64,000 nt of DNA from positions 25,385-89,384 of the forward strand of contig JBBPTG010000102.1 of assembly GCA_038093975.1 (NCBI GenBank). The letters are read 5' to 3'. Under the pieces are notes generated by a model. It did no database searches and was not told where the DNA came from. It worked only from the letters and a program-made list of their open reading frames with translations. Source of the DNA: Chalciporus piperatus. Lineage: Eukaryota; Basidiomycota; Agaricomycetes; Boletales; Boletaceae. The translations under genes were made by a program, and so were the position numbers. Below are positions 11,339 to 23,415 of the stretch, one piece after another (within the stretch, counting starts at the first letter, position 1; every line of letters begins with the position of its first letter).

Positions 11339-14300
11339 TCAGAGTCCAATACCTCCATGGGTTTCACGCATGTGCTCGTATATCCCTTCACCTCTGGGGA
11401 ACGTAGCCAGACACTCCCAGCAGATGTGGGTTTGACAACGTGTGCAGGTCATGTGGTTGCAACCCTCGCTGCGCTCGATGGGTGCCTTGCAGCCCGGACA
11501 GCTCTTCACGTCGTGGTTCATAGTCCACTCGTCGAAGAGCTTGTCCTCGGCGGCGTCGCGCTCTTCGCACGTCAAGCCGTCGTGGTACTCGATTCGGCAT
11601 GCAGGACATATGCGAACGAGACACGAGGGACATTGCAGGACCGCGTTCGGAGGTGCAGAGCGATACACTTGCGTGCAGTCTGGAGTGGGGCAGTGATGGA
11701 ACTCGTCTGATCGGAGGTGAACGTACTGCCAGAAGGCAGCTTCGATGATCGCGTTGAAGTCGGCGGCGGGGAGGAGTCTCCGAGAGAGGCCGAGAGGGAT
11801 GCAGTGCGTGCAAGTGGCGTCGTTACCGAGACACCTGAGTGGGAACGCCTTGTTATCCACCGCTGACGCGAGGTATCCGGTGAGACAGGTGCGACACCAC
11901 TCGTGACCGCACTTGAGCGACATGGGTACGACCGGTTCGCCAAAGCAGACGGGACAGATGGAGCCCGATGTGCGGGTCTCGTCGCCATGTCGGCTCTGAG
12001 CCGACTGGACAGCTTGACAAGCTGTCCGGAATGCCGACTCGTTCCCCCGAACGACGAGGCAACGCTCTCCAAAGTCCATCATGCAGTTTTCGGGACCAAG
12101 GATCCCCTGAAGAGTCGAGAGCTCCGCACTGCAGAATATACCTAGAAGTTTCCCAGATAACGGAACGCGCCAAAACTGCAACGCCTTGAGCTCCATGACT
12201 TTGCGAACGATGTCTTGACGGGCACGGTGCCTCTTCACGATGGGTCCCCATAACGAGAGTACTCGTCTGTTGTTTTGTGCTTGTACCTGTACCCCAGGAT
12301 ACTGCCTGTGCAGCTGATCGATGAAAGCACGACCGGCATTGGCGACGAAAAAGTCATCCCATACCAGTTTTTTCTCGAGCGTGATAGTTTCGCCATGGAT
12401 CAGCTGCTCAAACTCGTGCTTGAGGGTGCTCAACAGTTCAGGGCGTTCGCTTGAGAGCCTGATGTACACCGGAGCGTCTTCGTGCGCACCGATTCGCTCT
12501 CTGATTGAGACACTGTGTCCGTATCTGCGATACCACGAATAACGCAACCATCCGAGATCGTCGCGCATCTTCCGGTAGATAGAGCTGTTCAATGGGTGTG
12601 ACATGCTGACGACGTGGCGACAAGAAATGAATGTATGGCCGATAGAGCCTGGGCGTCGGCGGTCGAAATCGTCTTGAGCAGCGCGAGCTTCAGCGGGGGA
12701 TGTGAATCGAGCCCAAGCCTTGACTAATCCGTCTTTGAAAGGAGCGGGGAGGACATCAAAGCTAGTGATGGTTCCGTAACTCTCCAGCTTGGAGCGAATA
12801 GACTTGAGAGCACTATCAAGGGACTGATAGTTTGGACGATCCAGCATGATTGACTCTGCATTACCAAGCTTGCGAAGGTCTGCTTCCGTCACGTGGGCTG
12901 GAAGACGCTTAAAAATGACGTTGTATGCGCCAACGGCGGGAAGTCCCTCGTACAAGTCGGCGAAAACGACCACGTAGTCCATCAGGAACCCGTTCACGGA
13001 GTTCATGACGTCTTTTGCTTCTTTCAGCGTAGCATAGCCCGCGTAGCCAACGCGAGTTGGGCACTCCCAGTTGACTTGAACGTGTGTGTCAGTGATGACC
13101 GTATTGCCTCTGAGCGAGTTGTTCATCGCGAGTTTAGCAGTGATAGTCTGCCGCCCGAGCTCGATTCCATTGAGGTCCGTGACGGCTCTCATCGCATCCG
13201 CCGAAGACGCAAATTGCACCTTGGCAGTTACCGGCTTCTTCGACGTCTTGGGGAGCAGTTCGGGGAGATTGACGTTGTCAGCAGCATATGGTGCGAGTAA
13301 CTTGTTGAGTTCCGTGGATTTGACATTACTAGGCAGGTTTCCTAGATGCACCCATCGACTCTCGAAGCCAGTCACCACCTCTTGCACATCAAAGCCTTGG
13401 TCGAACCTGACCTTGATGTGATCCGAGATAGTGGTACTATAGAGTGGCTCAGGTCGATGCGATGACTCCGCATCATTGGTCGAGCCATCAGGTTTCTCGT
13501 GTGCGTGATTGGATATCGGGTTGACGATGTTGGAAGACGACCTGGTAAATGGACGCTGTTGAGGCTGCTGAGGCTGCTGAGGCTGCTCTGCTGATCTCAC
13601 CATGGGCTTGACGTCCTAGGAGGTTTTGTCAAGTGATTGCGATTACCTCACGACCCGTCAAACTCACGTTTTCTGGTTCCGCGCCGTGGCGGTATCGGCA
13701 AGGAGTCTGAAAGCAACTGAAGCCCTTCGACCAATTCTTGCAAATTTCGTCTCTTCGGTAATGGAAAGGACGTTTGTTGGACATGCCGGACTCCACGGAC
13801 TATCGAAATACTGAGTGTGGGAAATACGCGCTAAGATCGGGTCGTAAACTTACAGTAAACGTCGTGTCACTCACAACAAGAGAACTTCCTGACAAGTCTT
13901 CGGAGGCTGAAGAACTTGCCGTAGTTGATGGCGAACGAGGAATCGGTTTAACATCTTTCCTCACTGGTGTCTTGACGGAACCAACGGATAACCCAGGTGG
14001 TGGTGGGGATATTACCCGACTGGAGGCAGCGGGTCCATTGTGGCGTTCGGAATTGGGGTCCTCAGTTGCCTGAATCGTGACGCGCGGAGGTTGCTGGCAG
14101 CTAATTGAGCTATCTCGGAAAAGCAGAATAGAGTGGCTACTCACTGTTGGAGGACGGTTGCTACGGGTATTATTAGTCCCTTTTGGACGATTAACTGGCT
14201 TCGACAAGCCAGGCGGAGGTGGCAAGCTGACACTAGGCTTTCCAGAGAGATCATTGAGGGTAGAAGGGTGAGTTGGGGGACGGGAAAGAACCTCTGGGAT

Positions 14301-15070
14301 GACGGGTGGCGGTTTGCAAGCAATGGACTTTTGTGTCGGCGTAGATGCCAAATTCTGCACGACAATTAGCGCTGGGCCACACTACGTCATCTCCGTGCTT
14401 ACCGTATCATCCTGGCGGGTTGTGATCTCGCGAGGTCGTGGGGCGATTGGAACAGGTGCACGCTGAGCGTTCTGCTTCGACGGTATAGGCATACTGGTGG
14501 GCTGAATGGCGACATTGAGTTAGTACGCCTCCTACCGAATCAGATAAATGTTGCGTACTTGGTCGACGAAACCTGCAGGTGCAGCGCACGACTGTTTTTG
14601 CTGCAGCAGGGGTAGCAGAACCTGCTCTTTCAGCTGCGCATTAAGGAGGTCGCGATCGGATGGATTATTTGGTATGTTTGTGAGACAGGGGGCTACAGCG
14701 ACCGGTCTAAATGCACTGCCGCGTCAATACAATTTGCTCGATAATCAGGTGTCCGAGCGACTCGCCTTGGCGTCGATCCATGCTGTTCCAACTTTGACTG
14801 TCCAGGTTTGTTGTTTTGCGGGCGAGTGTGGGCGGGTTTTACGGGCGGACAAGTTGTTGGAGCATCTCGATGCAGGCCATTCCGACTTCGTGACTGAGAA
14901 TCATCGTGATTAGCGGCTAGTACCTCGAGGTCGAACTAGATGGCGCATACCTCTACGGGCTTCAACTTGTTTTTTACGATGTTCCCCTGGCGACGAGACG
15001 GTCGGTCTGAATCGCAACAGATGTCGGGATTTCGCTGGACCCTGGGTGCCGAGTTTCGACTCTGGGCCAT
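11339..15070 (-). CDS. RBR-type E3 ubiquitin ligase with C3H1 zinc finger and RRM-like domain
   Basis: The large last exon (11339-13615) encodes an RRM-like domain (WVHLGNLPSNV...), a long middle region, and a full RBR module: RING1 (CPVCFGEP...CGHEWC), IBR (HCPTPDC...CPSC) and RING2 (CPGC...). RING2 keeps the catalytic Cys in EGCNHMTC, so a RING-HECT hybrid mechanism is expected. The exon alone opens at Met 13603. A 52-nt intron (13616-13667) joins it in frame to an exon (13668-13799) coding a C3H1 finger, C-x8-C-x4-C-x3-H (CKNWSKGFSCFQTPCRYRH). Further upstream, exons 13854-14354, 14403-14501 and one ending at 14559 link in phase through 48-57 nt introns. They give a Pro-rich N-terminus containing PPPPGL repeats. 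A likely first exon starts at 15070, but the joins between 14559 and 15070 are tentative. Zinc finger plus RRM suggests an RNA-linked ligase (inference). Confidence 0.8.
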
Positions 15071-15590
15071 TTTCAGTGACTTTGGGTCATGTGTCAGGTC
15101 ACTCTGTACTGGTTGCGAAGGGACATCTTTGCATTCAAGTAGGCTAGACGGGTTGTTGGTTCTTGGCGCTGCACAATCCATCGACGGGTTGTGCAGAGGG
15201 GATGGCTGGGAAAACGTTGGCCAGCTCGGGAATGGCTGGCAATTATAACAGGAACTTGGCAACCGCAACCCAAATCCAAATCGCCACATAAACAGCCGTC
15301 ACTTGAGCCGTCAAGTCAACCCACATCACCTCATTTCTTGACTCGAAAGGACCGCTGAGCGGCTCCGCGATCTCATGCCATGTAGGAATTGCACATCCGT
15401 CGCAAGATCGACAGCAGTAGTCACTGTCATCGGTATCACACTAATCAGAACAAGAGCGTACATCCATACTAGGGCCACAAGTTGTCGAACGATCAACATA
15501 CAGCTCGAAAATCCTCTGAAGCGAAATTTGTGTATGATAGCCAGGCCAGTGGGGTTTGGGGTTGCAAAATTACCAAAGATAGCGCCACAT
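15071..15590. other. Intergenic between two minus-strand genes
   Basis: Upstream region of the C3H1-RBR ligase gene and 3' region of the Tht1-like gene. Open frames here on both strands lack family signals. Confidence 0.35.
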
Positions 15591-18017
15591 TCACCGCCAC
15601 CAATTCTCATCGCTCGGCCGACAAAGTCGATCAGGTATTCGTGAATATCGGTATCGGACCGTTCGCTGAAGTCCTCTGATCCTCGGTCTGACGACGTGGT
15701 GTGCGATGACTGGTTTGGTGTCCATCTCCGGAAAGGTGCGAGAGGTTTCCACGCGGTGCATAACGGGTGGAAACGAGGCTTCCATGTCTTCAGGTGCCAA
15801 ACGTGAGTGGGAAGGAATAAATCTTCTAGCGTTGATGAAAATGAAGGCGCTCTTGGCAATAATCAGGCAATGAATAAAAGGGCGCAAAATCCTTACCATA
15901 AGCAGCGAGATAAAAAAACGTGTACAATACCAGACAACATTCGCGATACAGAGAACGACCTGTAAAGATTGGGTTCCGAAAATAGAGCCAATTCCTAGTC
16001 GTGTAGAAAAGGTTTCAGTGCAAGACGAGGAGGCCTGAGATCACAAACCGGGCCAAAGCTGAAATAACGAGCGGAGCACAGAATTCAACCAATCGGAAGT
16101 CGCGGATCGCCGAAGGCTTTCTGTGAGTGCAGATGCTGTACGGTTGATCGCCTCGAGTTCGATGTGCGTTGTTTGGGTGAGTAGATCTATACCATCTGCC
16201 AGGCGAGTCATCGAAACCATCGTGTCATCGTGGATAGCCTGAGCCATCTGGGCTTGCGCAAAGGAAGCTTCGAGTAGCTTTGACGACTCTTCCATGACAC
16301 CGACGAATTGTTGCAGAGACTGTGTGGGAAGCGTCAGGCGGCGCGCAATGAAATAAACGCAGTGTTGACATTGTGCATGACAAAGAGTTGGTCATCCAGC
16401 CAGCCTAGTCGGTTCTCTAGCTGTGTCTGGAGATATTAACTCATTTACGCAACACTATCAAGAATATCACGAGTGAAACCCACCGCCACGTCCAGATTGC
16501 GTAGACTTTCATCTTTGATGAGGGCAAGCGCGGTATCTATTTCAGACACGATGACAGATTGAACGGAAGAAAGAAGTCCGGAAAGTTGATCAGAATGCTA
16601 GAGAGTTTGGAACGAGTGAGAAGCTTGCGGAGTGCAAGAACGACTCGGACAAACATCGCGGCTCAAAACTGCAAGCACGTTATGAAACTTTGAGAGAGGT
16701 GTGAGCTTCACGACATCGGAAGAGACCACGATGGTCAAATACCTCTGCCATGATCTCCGTACGAGCGGTTTGATCCCGCTGCCCAATCTCCCGAACTGCA
16801 TTCACAACCTCTTTCAGAAGCTGGGAATGGTGAGTATCAATCCGAGAGTGACTGTAAGCGTACTGATTGGGAGCTATCGATGACTGTTATAGCCAGCAAG
16901 TCCGAAGTATCCTTCGCCACATTCGCCGCCAAAGCCAATGCACCCAAAATATCACGCAGATCCTAAACGCAGATCAACAACAAAGCCTAGAGAGAGGAAT
17001 CAAGCGATCCAACTGATGATCAACCTACTTCTGCAGTTTTTTCCCATTGTCGTTGAGCCACCTTGGAACTTTTCTCTCGCTCCATTAACGACCGCAATAA
17101 AATTGATTTCTCGTTCGTGATGTTTCTATAAATATCTTTCGCCATGTCTGTGGTCGGTAGAGGAGTTCAAGCAGAGTTCAACAAACACATGATGACGGAA
17201 CGAATTCGTTGGAGACGTTACCTATGTCGATCCATCGTCTGAAGGCAAAGCAAAGCTGGGCTGATGGTGACCATCAGACTCGATCAAATCGGCCACTTCG
17301 TAATTGTCAACCACATACGTATTTCGCGAAGGTAGCCAGAATAGCTCGACCAGAATTGAGCGCTCCGAGAAAGGGCACTGGGAATTGTGTTTCGTCAGCT
17401 ACGATGGTATGAAATGCATGGCCACCGGAACTGTTCATACTCGACACATTTAGCTTGAGCCTGAGGGTTTGATGAAAATAACGGGTCGTAACCGACCATT
17501 GCGAATACAGCGCACTCCATCGGAGGGGAATAGTGTCGGGCCGTGGCTAGTTCACACATGGTCATGCCGATAGCAGCTTATATGCGCCAAGTAATTAACG
17601 TCAAGGCAAACGGGAGATATGATGCTCCATACCATGAACGCGCTCCTGCTCATCCATACGTGATTCCTCACAACGGGCTTTCATCAGGGACATGGCATCC
17701 TGGAAGCAGTCAGGCTTCCTTTGGTATGAATGGAGCGCATCTTTCAACATGATAAGCAAATTGATACGAGAAAACCAAGGTTGAATCTGATACCATTGCT
17801 GCTCAACAGCCCCTCTGTGTCTGGGTGTGAGAGTTCCGCTGGTCAGCAGGCTCAGTGCTCCGCGAGCTCCGTTGACTCAACTGTCCACGCTTGAAGACAT
17901 ACCTTCCATCATCGAGATCTCCGATTCGCCAGAATGCGGTGCTTGATGAGCCCACGACCAGCCAAGACAACACCCGACATGGTGGGACACAAGCAAAATG
18001 GGCGACAAGCCGATCAT
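15591..18017 (-). CDS. Tht1/Kar5-like nuclear fusion (karyogamy) protein
   Basis: A minus-strand gene broken by about ten short introns, so no single frame shows it. Reading exons in order gives KPDCFQDAMSLMKARCEES (~17.7 kb), then MTMCELATARHYSPPMEC, then RSAQFWSSYSGYLREI joined to PQLCFAFRRWIDI (~17.2-17.4 kb). A coiled-coil region with EKTAE, DLRDILGALALAANVAKDTS and LLKEVVNAVREIGQRDQTA follows, then the helical FVGVMEESSKLLEASFAQAQ (~16.3 kb). The C-terminus has a hydrophobic, probably transmembrane segment (~15.9 kb) and a basic tail containing SRIPDRLCRP. The order Cys-rich lumenal head, coiled coil, membrane segments is that of Tht1/Kar5, nuclear-envelope proteins required for nuclear membrane fusion after mating. 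The proposed start at 18017 begins a hydrophobic signal-like stretch. The first two exon borders and the C-terminal introns are uncertain. Confidence 0.75.
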
Positions 18018-19367
18018 TTCGGTAACTCGTCAATGCCGCTTGTCCTCGTTCTGCCTTTCTATGTCCCTATGGATGTTCGATGATCTCGGCCAACGAGATG
18101 CAAGGACTGTGTTGAACTTGTCCGAGTAGTTATGTAAGAAGTTGGAACAAACGCGCTGGTCCAATTATTTAGCTTCCGCCCGCTCCCTTGTGATCTGGTT
18201 CTGAACTTGAACTTGGCCCACACGACTACTCAAACTTGAACAGACGTAGCCAACAGTTCAACTCATTCAGGTAACTGATAATATTATCCTCCGAGACCTT
18301 GGCCACCCCTGGACCCGTCACATTTTGGATTGACATATTGCGATTTGACAGGTGCAAACGGTACAACTTGAATTTGTCCGCCCCGGACATGCCACGCTTG
18401 ACGTGACAGTGTGGCAAAGTGTGGCAAATCCAAGGCATGTGCTCTCTCCAGCGATCGCCATCGCTCCAACCCCGATCAGGTGGAAACAGACAGATTGTCG
18501 GAGAGGTCTTACTCTGTATGGCTTGTCATGCACATGGGCGAACAGAACGTTCTTCATGATAACTCAACTGAGATCCCCCTCACAGTTTAACCCACTCAGG
18601 GACGCTCTTCGGTTAGGGCCTGCCAATGGTAACCGAGATGTTACAGCGTTTCGGAGAGTTCAAAGTGTCCCCCCTTCGATCACACGCATCTCATGTGCAG
18701 GTGGACCGTCGTAACGACGCCCATTGCGCTGATCATTCTGATAGTCTGATTATGTGCAAGCCTGCAAGGAACGCACATTGTCTGCTTCCGGTACCCCGCG
18801 CCGTTACCGGAACAGCAGTGATCGACTCGATTCATGGCCCGAGACTTTTCTAAAGTTCACGACCCTAGGCATTGGCATGTATCTTCATCTTCCGAAGAGC
18901 TCGGCCCATGTAACTTACTTGTAAGCGTTCCTCGGAATGGATTGTTCGGTCTCTGTGGTCGGCTCCATTCTACGGTCTCACACGGCGTGTGTCAATCATA
19001 TCCCGGTCGACCTTACGGCCTTCCACGAGCACTGTGCGCATGGATTACGGAACGCTGGTGGTTCGATGGTTTGATTCTTCGGTCTCACGGGTCGACCTTA
19101 CAACCCCTCCCCGCAAGAACTATTGGAACGTTCAAATCATCGTACATAAGCGATATCGTATATCGCGATTGTGAAACGGCTAGGGTGATACTCATCTAAT
19201 ACATGCTGGTGGTATATTACTCAAGTACTCAGGAAATGACGATAATCCCTGAAAAGAAAGAGATGCTACCGAATACAACCTGGGGGATGAAACAAAGATG
19301 AAACAGCGTGTGCAATAGATAGGCGTGAAAATTATGTATGACACTGGACAGAGGAAAGCAAAAAAGT
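18018..19367. other. Intergenic, no supported gene
   Basis: About 1.35 kb upstream of the Tht1-like gene and downstream of the coiled-coil gene. Only short overlapping frames are present, and I find no RNA gene or clear repeat. Confidence 0.35.
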
Positions 19368-20868
19368 CTACCGACGGTCCTCGCCCCGAGCCTTCCGAAC
19401 GCTAAGAGCGCCAGCTGCCAATTTCTGCTCCCAAGCCATGTGGCCCTCTCCCTCAAGCCAATCCCCTGTCGTTGTGTCCCTTTCAAATTCGCCGTCGCGG
19501 TAATTATAGCGTTTTTGCAATAGACGCAGGAGAGGGTTTCGGAGTGCAGGATCCATGCGTACAGTTTCTCCCGGATGATAACTACCCACCCCATGACGGG
19601 ATAGGCTCTCCTCGAACAACGCCTCTTCATACGTGCAGCCGCAGTTAAGGTATCCTGCTGGTGCCATTCGAGGAGGATATGATCTCCGTTCGCGTCTTGA
19701 GTCATGCCACGAACATAAAGCGTTCCCAGCGCGGTTGAGGGAGCAGAATAAACGCGTACGTGCGTCAGTACGAGCCTTCCACGAATGGTGAATAGATGAT
19801 GGGCTGGGTGTATCTTGGACTGGAGGAGGAGCAGCCATCGCATCTCCGGAGCGACAGAGAGATGATGCGACGGTGCTCCCTCGAGCGAGCTCTCTTTCGA
19901 GTTCTTTGATGTGCAAGCGACTGTGCTCGTTGACGAGTTCAAGTTCCTTCACTTTCTTCCTTAGCGCTCTGATCTCCTCTTCCATGTTCCTCGGAGAAGA
20001 ACAATCAGATTGAAAGGTGATTTGGTTCGAGAACGGAGTGGGATATGGAGATGTGCTAGATGAAGCCCCAGAGGAATTGGGGTAAGGGGGAGAGACAGAG
20101 GCTCCATGGATGAGAGGATGGGTAAAGGCCATGTCCGGCTGTGCCGTCGATGACTGCCGCTGGTGTGCAGACGGGACGCGATCAAGTAGGAAGGGAGACG
20201 GGGGAGCGACCATATCGTTCTGACCGTGCCACGGGACTGGACTGTGAGCCGAGAACGAAGATCTCATTCGTTTCGGGAGTGTGGAAGGATTCCGCAGTTG
20301 TGGTGGAATGTCGAATTCCCCGACAGCGCCGGATAAACTAGATGTCGCACCTATGTTCGAGTTAGAAGAATGTGGTCTTGTATCCATCATGGTCTGGGAC
20401 GGCTTGTTAGAAAAACGCATTTCAATCTGTTAATTACTGAAAATAGCGCACTGGGATATAAGAAGCGGGGACAGTGTAGGGTGATTGGATGCCGCGTTGG
20501 TCGACCATGTCTCTCTGATCAGGCATGGGGTGGAATGACATCCTTCCGGGAGGCCCTCGGATGGGAGACAAGGGAGGCGAGGCTTGCTGACGACTGGGCA
20601 GATGATGTCGCGCAACGGAGTGACGAAGGTGGGCCTCGCGAATCAATGGGGAAAGGCTGGAACCTCTTCGGGACAGTGTACTCGTGGATGATCGACGTTT
20701 ACGCGTCAAAGGTGAAGTATCTGGTACACGCTGAGATGTTGGAGAGCGGAGAGATCTGGCCGTGTCCGGTGAGCCGGGCGCGAGATTCGAAGGGGAGACC
20801 TCCCGATACTCTGCATGAAGGCTATTTAACATAAGCGAGCTTTGCATCGTGCAGGCAGTGTCGATCAC
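19368..20868 (-). CDS. Conserved coiled-coil protein of unknown function
   Basis: Two exons. Exon 1 runs from Met 20868 (or 20847) to 20452. A 58-nt GT-AG intron (20394-20451) then joins in phase 0 to exon 2 (20393-19368). The N-terminal two thirds is Ser/Pro/Arg-rich and low in order. A heptad-like coiled coil follows, EEEIRALRKKVKELELVNE to HIKELERELAR. The C-terminus is compact and well formed, with the segments RNPLLRLLQKRYNYRDGEFE and GDWLEGEGHMAWEQKLA. A basic stretch before the coiled coil is too weak to call a bZIP DNA-binding region. I know of similar C-termini in agaricomycete predictions but no function. The frame is intact. Confidence 0.65.
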
Positions 20869-22398
20869 ACGAGAAAGACGGAATAAGAGCTAGGGAGCCA
20901 AGGGTGTGCAGGGGAAGGATTCGGGTAGTAGCCGCCACCACGGACTCGCGGAGACAAAGTAATTGGGAAGGGGGACTGACGGAAGTTTGAGGAGAAGGTT
21001 AACGGAAGACTTGGCGGAGGATGCAACGAGATCAACAGTCGTGAAGGCATTGGATCAAAGCGATAGACTCACAGCATGGCATTTCATAGCGAGATGCGTC
21101 TGAAGATCTGACGTCTAAGGAACAGGCAGGCTGTGCACCGACGGGGGGTGTGGTCACAGGATACGCATCGCTAGGGATCAATTGCCTTGATGAATATTTA
21201 TCTCTAAACCCCGCGACGACGACTTCGCACAGCTCACGAAACAAGTCGTGTGTGTGTCACTGTGTGTGTCGTGAACATGCAGACTCGTCATGAGGGTAGA
21301 GATCTATTAATTGGAAGACTGGCTCAAATAGGTCTGGTATGCCTGTCGGAGTTACTCGGCACAGAACTCAAGTAATTATGAATGTAACCTTGTGGCACAT
21401 TGGTGGCACATGTTCAACCCACTTGATTTGGAGGTGGACCTTGAGGTGGACTACAACTGTATCGCTCTCCCAGAGGGAGACGTTGCTAAGCATGTCTCTC
21501 CTCGACGGGAGCAATTGCCCTAACCGGGAGATTGGCCGTTCCCCTTCCCGACCAATTCCCGACCCACTTGACCGGGATCATGACCCTGATCATATCGTGC
21601 TCCCTGGGAGAAAATCTCCCAGATTGTCCACAACACCTTCATGGACATGAGAAAGCCAATTTTCACTAAGATCAAGCATGGCACAGGCACATATCTAGCG
21701 TCCCACCCGCCACAAGCGACGTCCGAGCTTATTACGAAGCCAGACTATGTCGCGATCATTGTCAAACACTGTGCCACATCATTAGAGACGAATTGAAAGA
21801 ATCGCTACAAGGTTACGTGCAAGAACACAGCCTTATTGGTGCTCAAGCCTCATCCTACCCCTTGAATGTCGACGAGACGCCGGAAGAGGAGGATGATTGT
21901 GGCAGCAACATCGGAATCATCCAAACCTGAGGCTTCTCTGTCGAGCAAATGACACTGACAGAAGGCTAATATCTTCTGCCCGTTATGTCGTAGCCCCATG
22001 CGTGTTTGCCCTGGTGGCAAGAGAATAATTATTGGGGTTATCATGAAACAGATATCGTAAAGTGCAGCATACTCAGAAAATCGGAGGCGTTGTAGCTTCC
22101 ATAGGCAGACCCAAGAGTCGGGATGAAGAAAGTCGTTCACCCTCCGCTAGGGAGGCATTGTGAAGATCTCGAGGAGTACATACCATGATTTGAAGCGAGC
22201 TGATCGTAAGCAAGCTAGGAGAAACGGAGATAGCGACTGCCACCGCATCCTAGGTGGGTCCCCCCCAAGAGCGTCAATGCAATCCGGTTCAGAATCTGCA
22301 ATGTAGGGAGGGATTTTGAACCAGACGCAACAAGGTTACCCACGGCGCAAAGTTGGCCATCCTCGAGGTTTCAGGTCCAAGTCGGTCTGTGAGCATCG
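20869..22398. other. Intergenic with possible decayed coding traces
   Basis: About 1.5 kb. Around 21,410-21,650 two frames in succession (NPLDLEVDLEVDYN..., then PSRPIPDPLDRDHDPDH) look like parts of a decayed coding sequence, but I cannot assign it or join it by introns. Confidence 0.3.
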
Positions 22399-23269
22399 TT
22401 AAAGGGCAAGTATAGTGACTTGACGCACTCCCCCGATAATTGGAAGCCGTATCGACAATATGCACGGTGAGCCGAACCAGTCTTTGACCTCTGGATGAGC
22501 ACCCTCGGAGTCTTCTCCAAGGATAGGCAGCGTACACGGCAGCTGATCATTACTACTGGTCCGGAAACAGGGTGCTAGTGGGCCAGACGAACTATATATA
22601 AGCACAAAGTGAACAAAATGAACACTTTCCCCATCCATACCTCTCAACTGCCGCGGGGTAAAGGCGTATGTCACTTTCGCACAACCGGTATCGTGAGTCA
22701 GCGGTGCTCTGCCTCGCCGTACAAATGAACGTCTCGCCAAGGTTTTCCCTTCGGAAGTGAACTGCAAGAGCGAGAAGGATACGGCGACCAATTGGGAGAG
22801 ACGAAGAACAAACCTGGCATCATCTGGTATCTCTATCTCACCCGTCTGCATGTTGATCGCGGTGAATCTAGTGATCTCGACAGCAGGTCGATTGGGACAC
22901 CTGGTTGACCATGAACTCGTCCAAACGGTCGCGAAGGTGCGTGGCGACCTACATTCTGAATAGTCTCGAAAGGGGAAAGCAATGGGTACGAGTTTCTCCA
23001 GTCGAAGACTTCTCAAGCTCGCATGAATATTGCACTGGGACGGTAAGCCAAACGGTGGGTTGTGTGTGACGATTCGCGGCTTCTCGAGGACGTGAATACA
23101 CACCTATCTCGAGCAGTGGACATTTTGGCTGCGGTACCTGTGTCTTATCAGATTTCTGCGACATTCTCGAAGGCTGCGACCCTCGATCCCAAATATTTGA
23201 ACTCCCTTCCTCAGGCTTCCTGGTACTAGTAGCCTCGAGAGTACACTGCTCGCGTTCGAACTTCGACAA
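22399..23269 (-). CDS. Hypothetical protein, three-exon model
   Basis: Start at 23269. Exon 1 (23104-23269) joins through a 69-nt intron (23035-23103) to a second exon ending in SRLFRM. A further ~54-nt GT-AG intron restores an open frame that continues CPNRPAVEITRFTAINMQTG and so on to the stop at 22399. Three consecutive joins that each preserve the frame support a real gene of roughly 250 residues. The middle has alternating hydrophobic and charged residues (LVAVSFSLLQF, VTYAFTPRQL) suggestive of a small beta-rich fold. I see no membrane anchor or signal peptide and do not recognise a family. The 3' end may hold one more intron. Confidence 0.45.
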
Positions 23270-23415
23270 CCACCGATCGTACTATTTATTTAAGCAGGTG
23301 ATTTCCCACGGAAAGCCACGTGGGTTAGAGCGATAAAAAGTGGCGTCGAAATCAGTTCGCATCTCATCCACCTTGTTTCTCTTCCCCCCATCATCCCCCC
23401 AAAACACATTAGAAA

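Noticed and set aside
19229..19942. 237-codon minus-strand ORF
   Set aside because: Overlaps the coiled-coil gene exon in another frame. That exon has the structured C-terminus.
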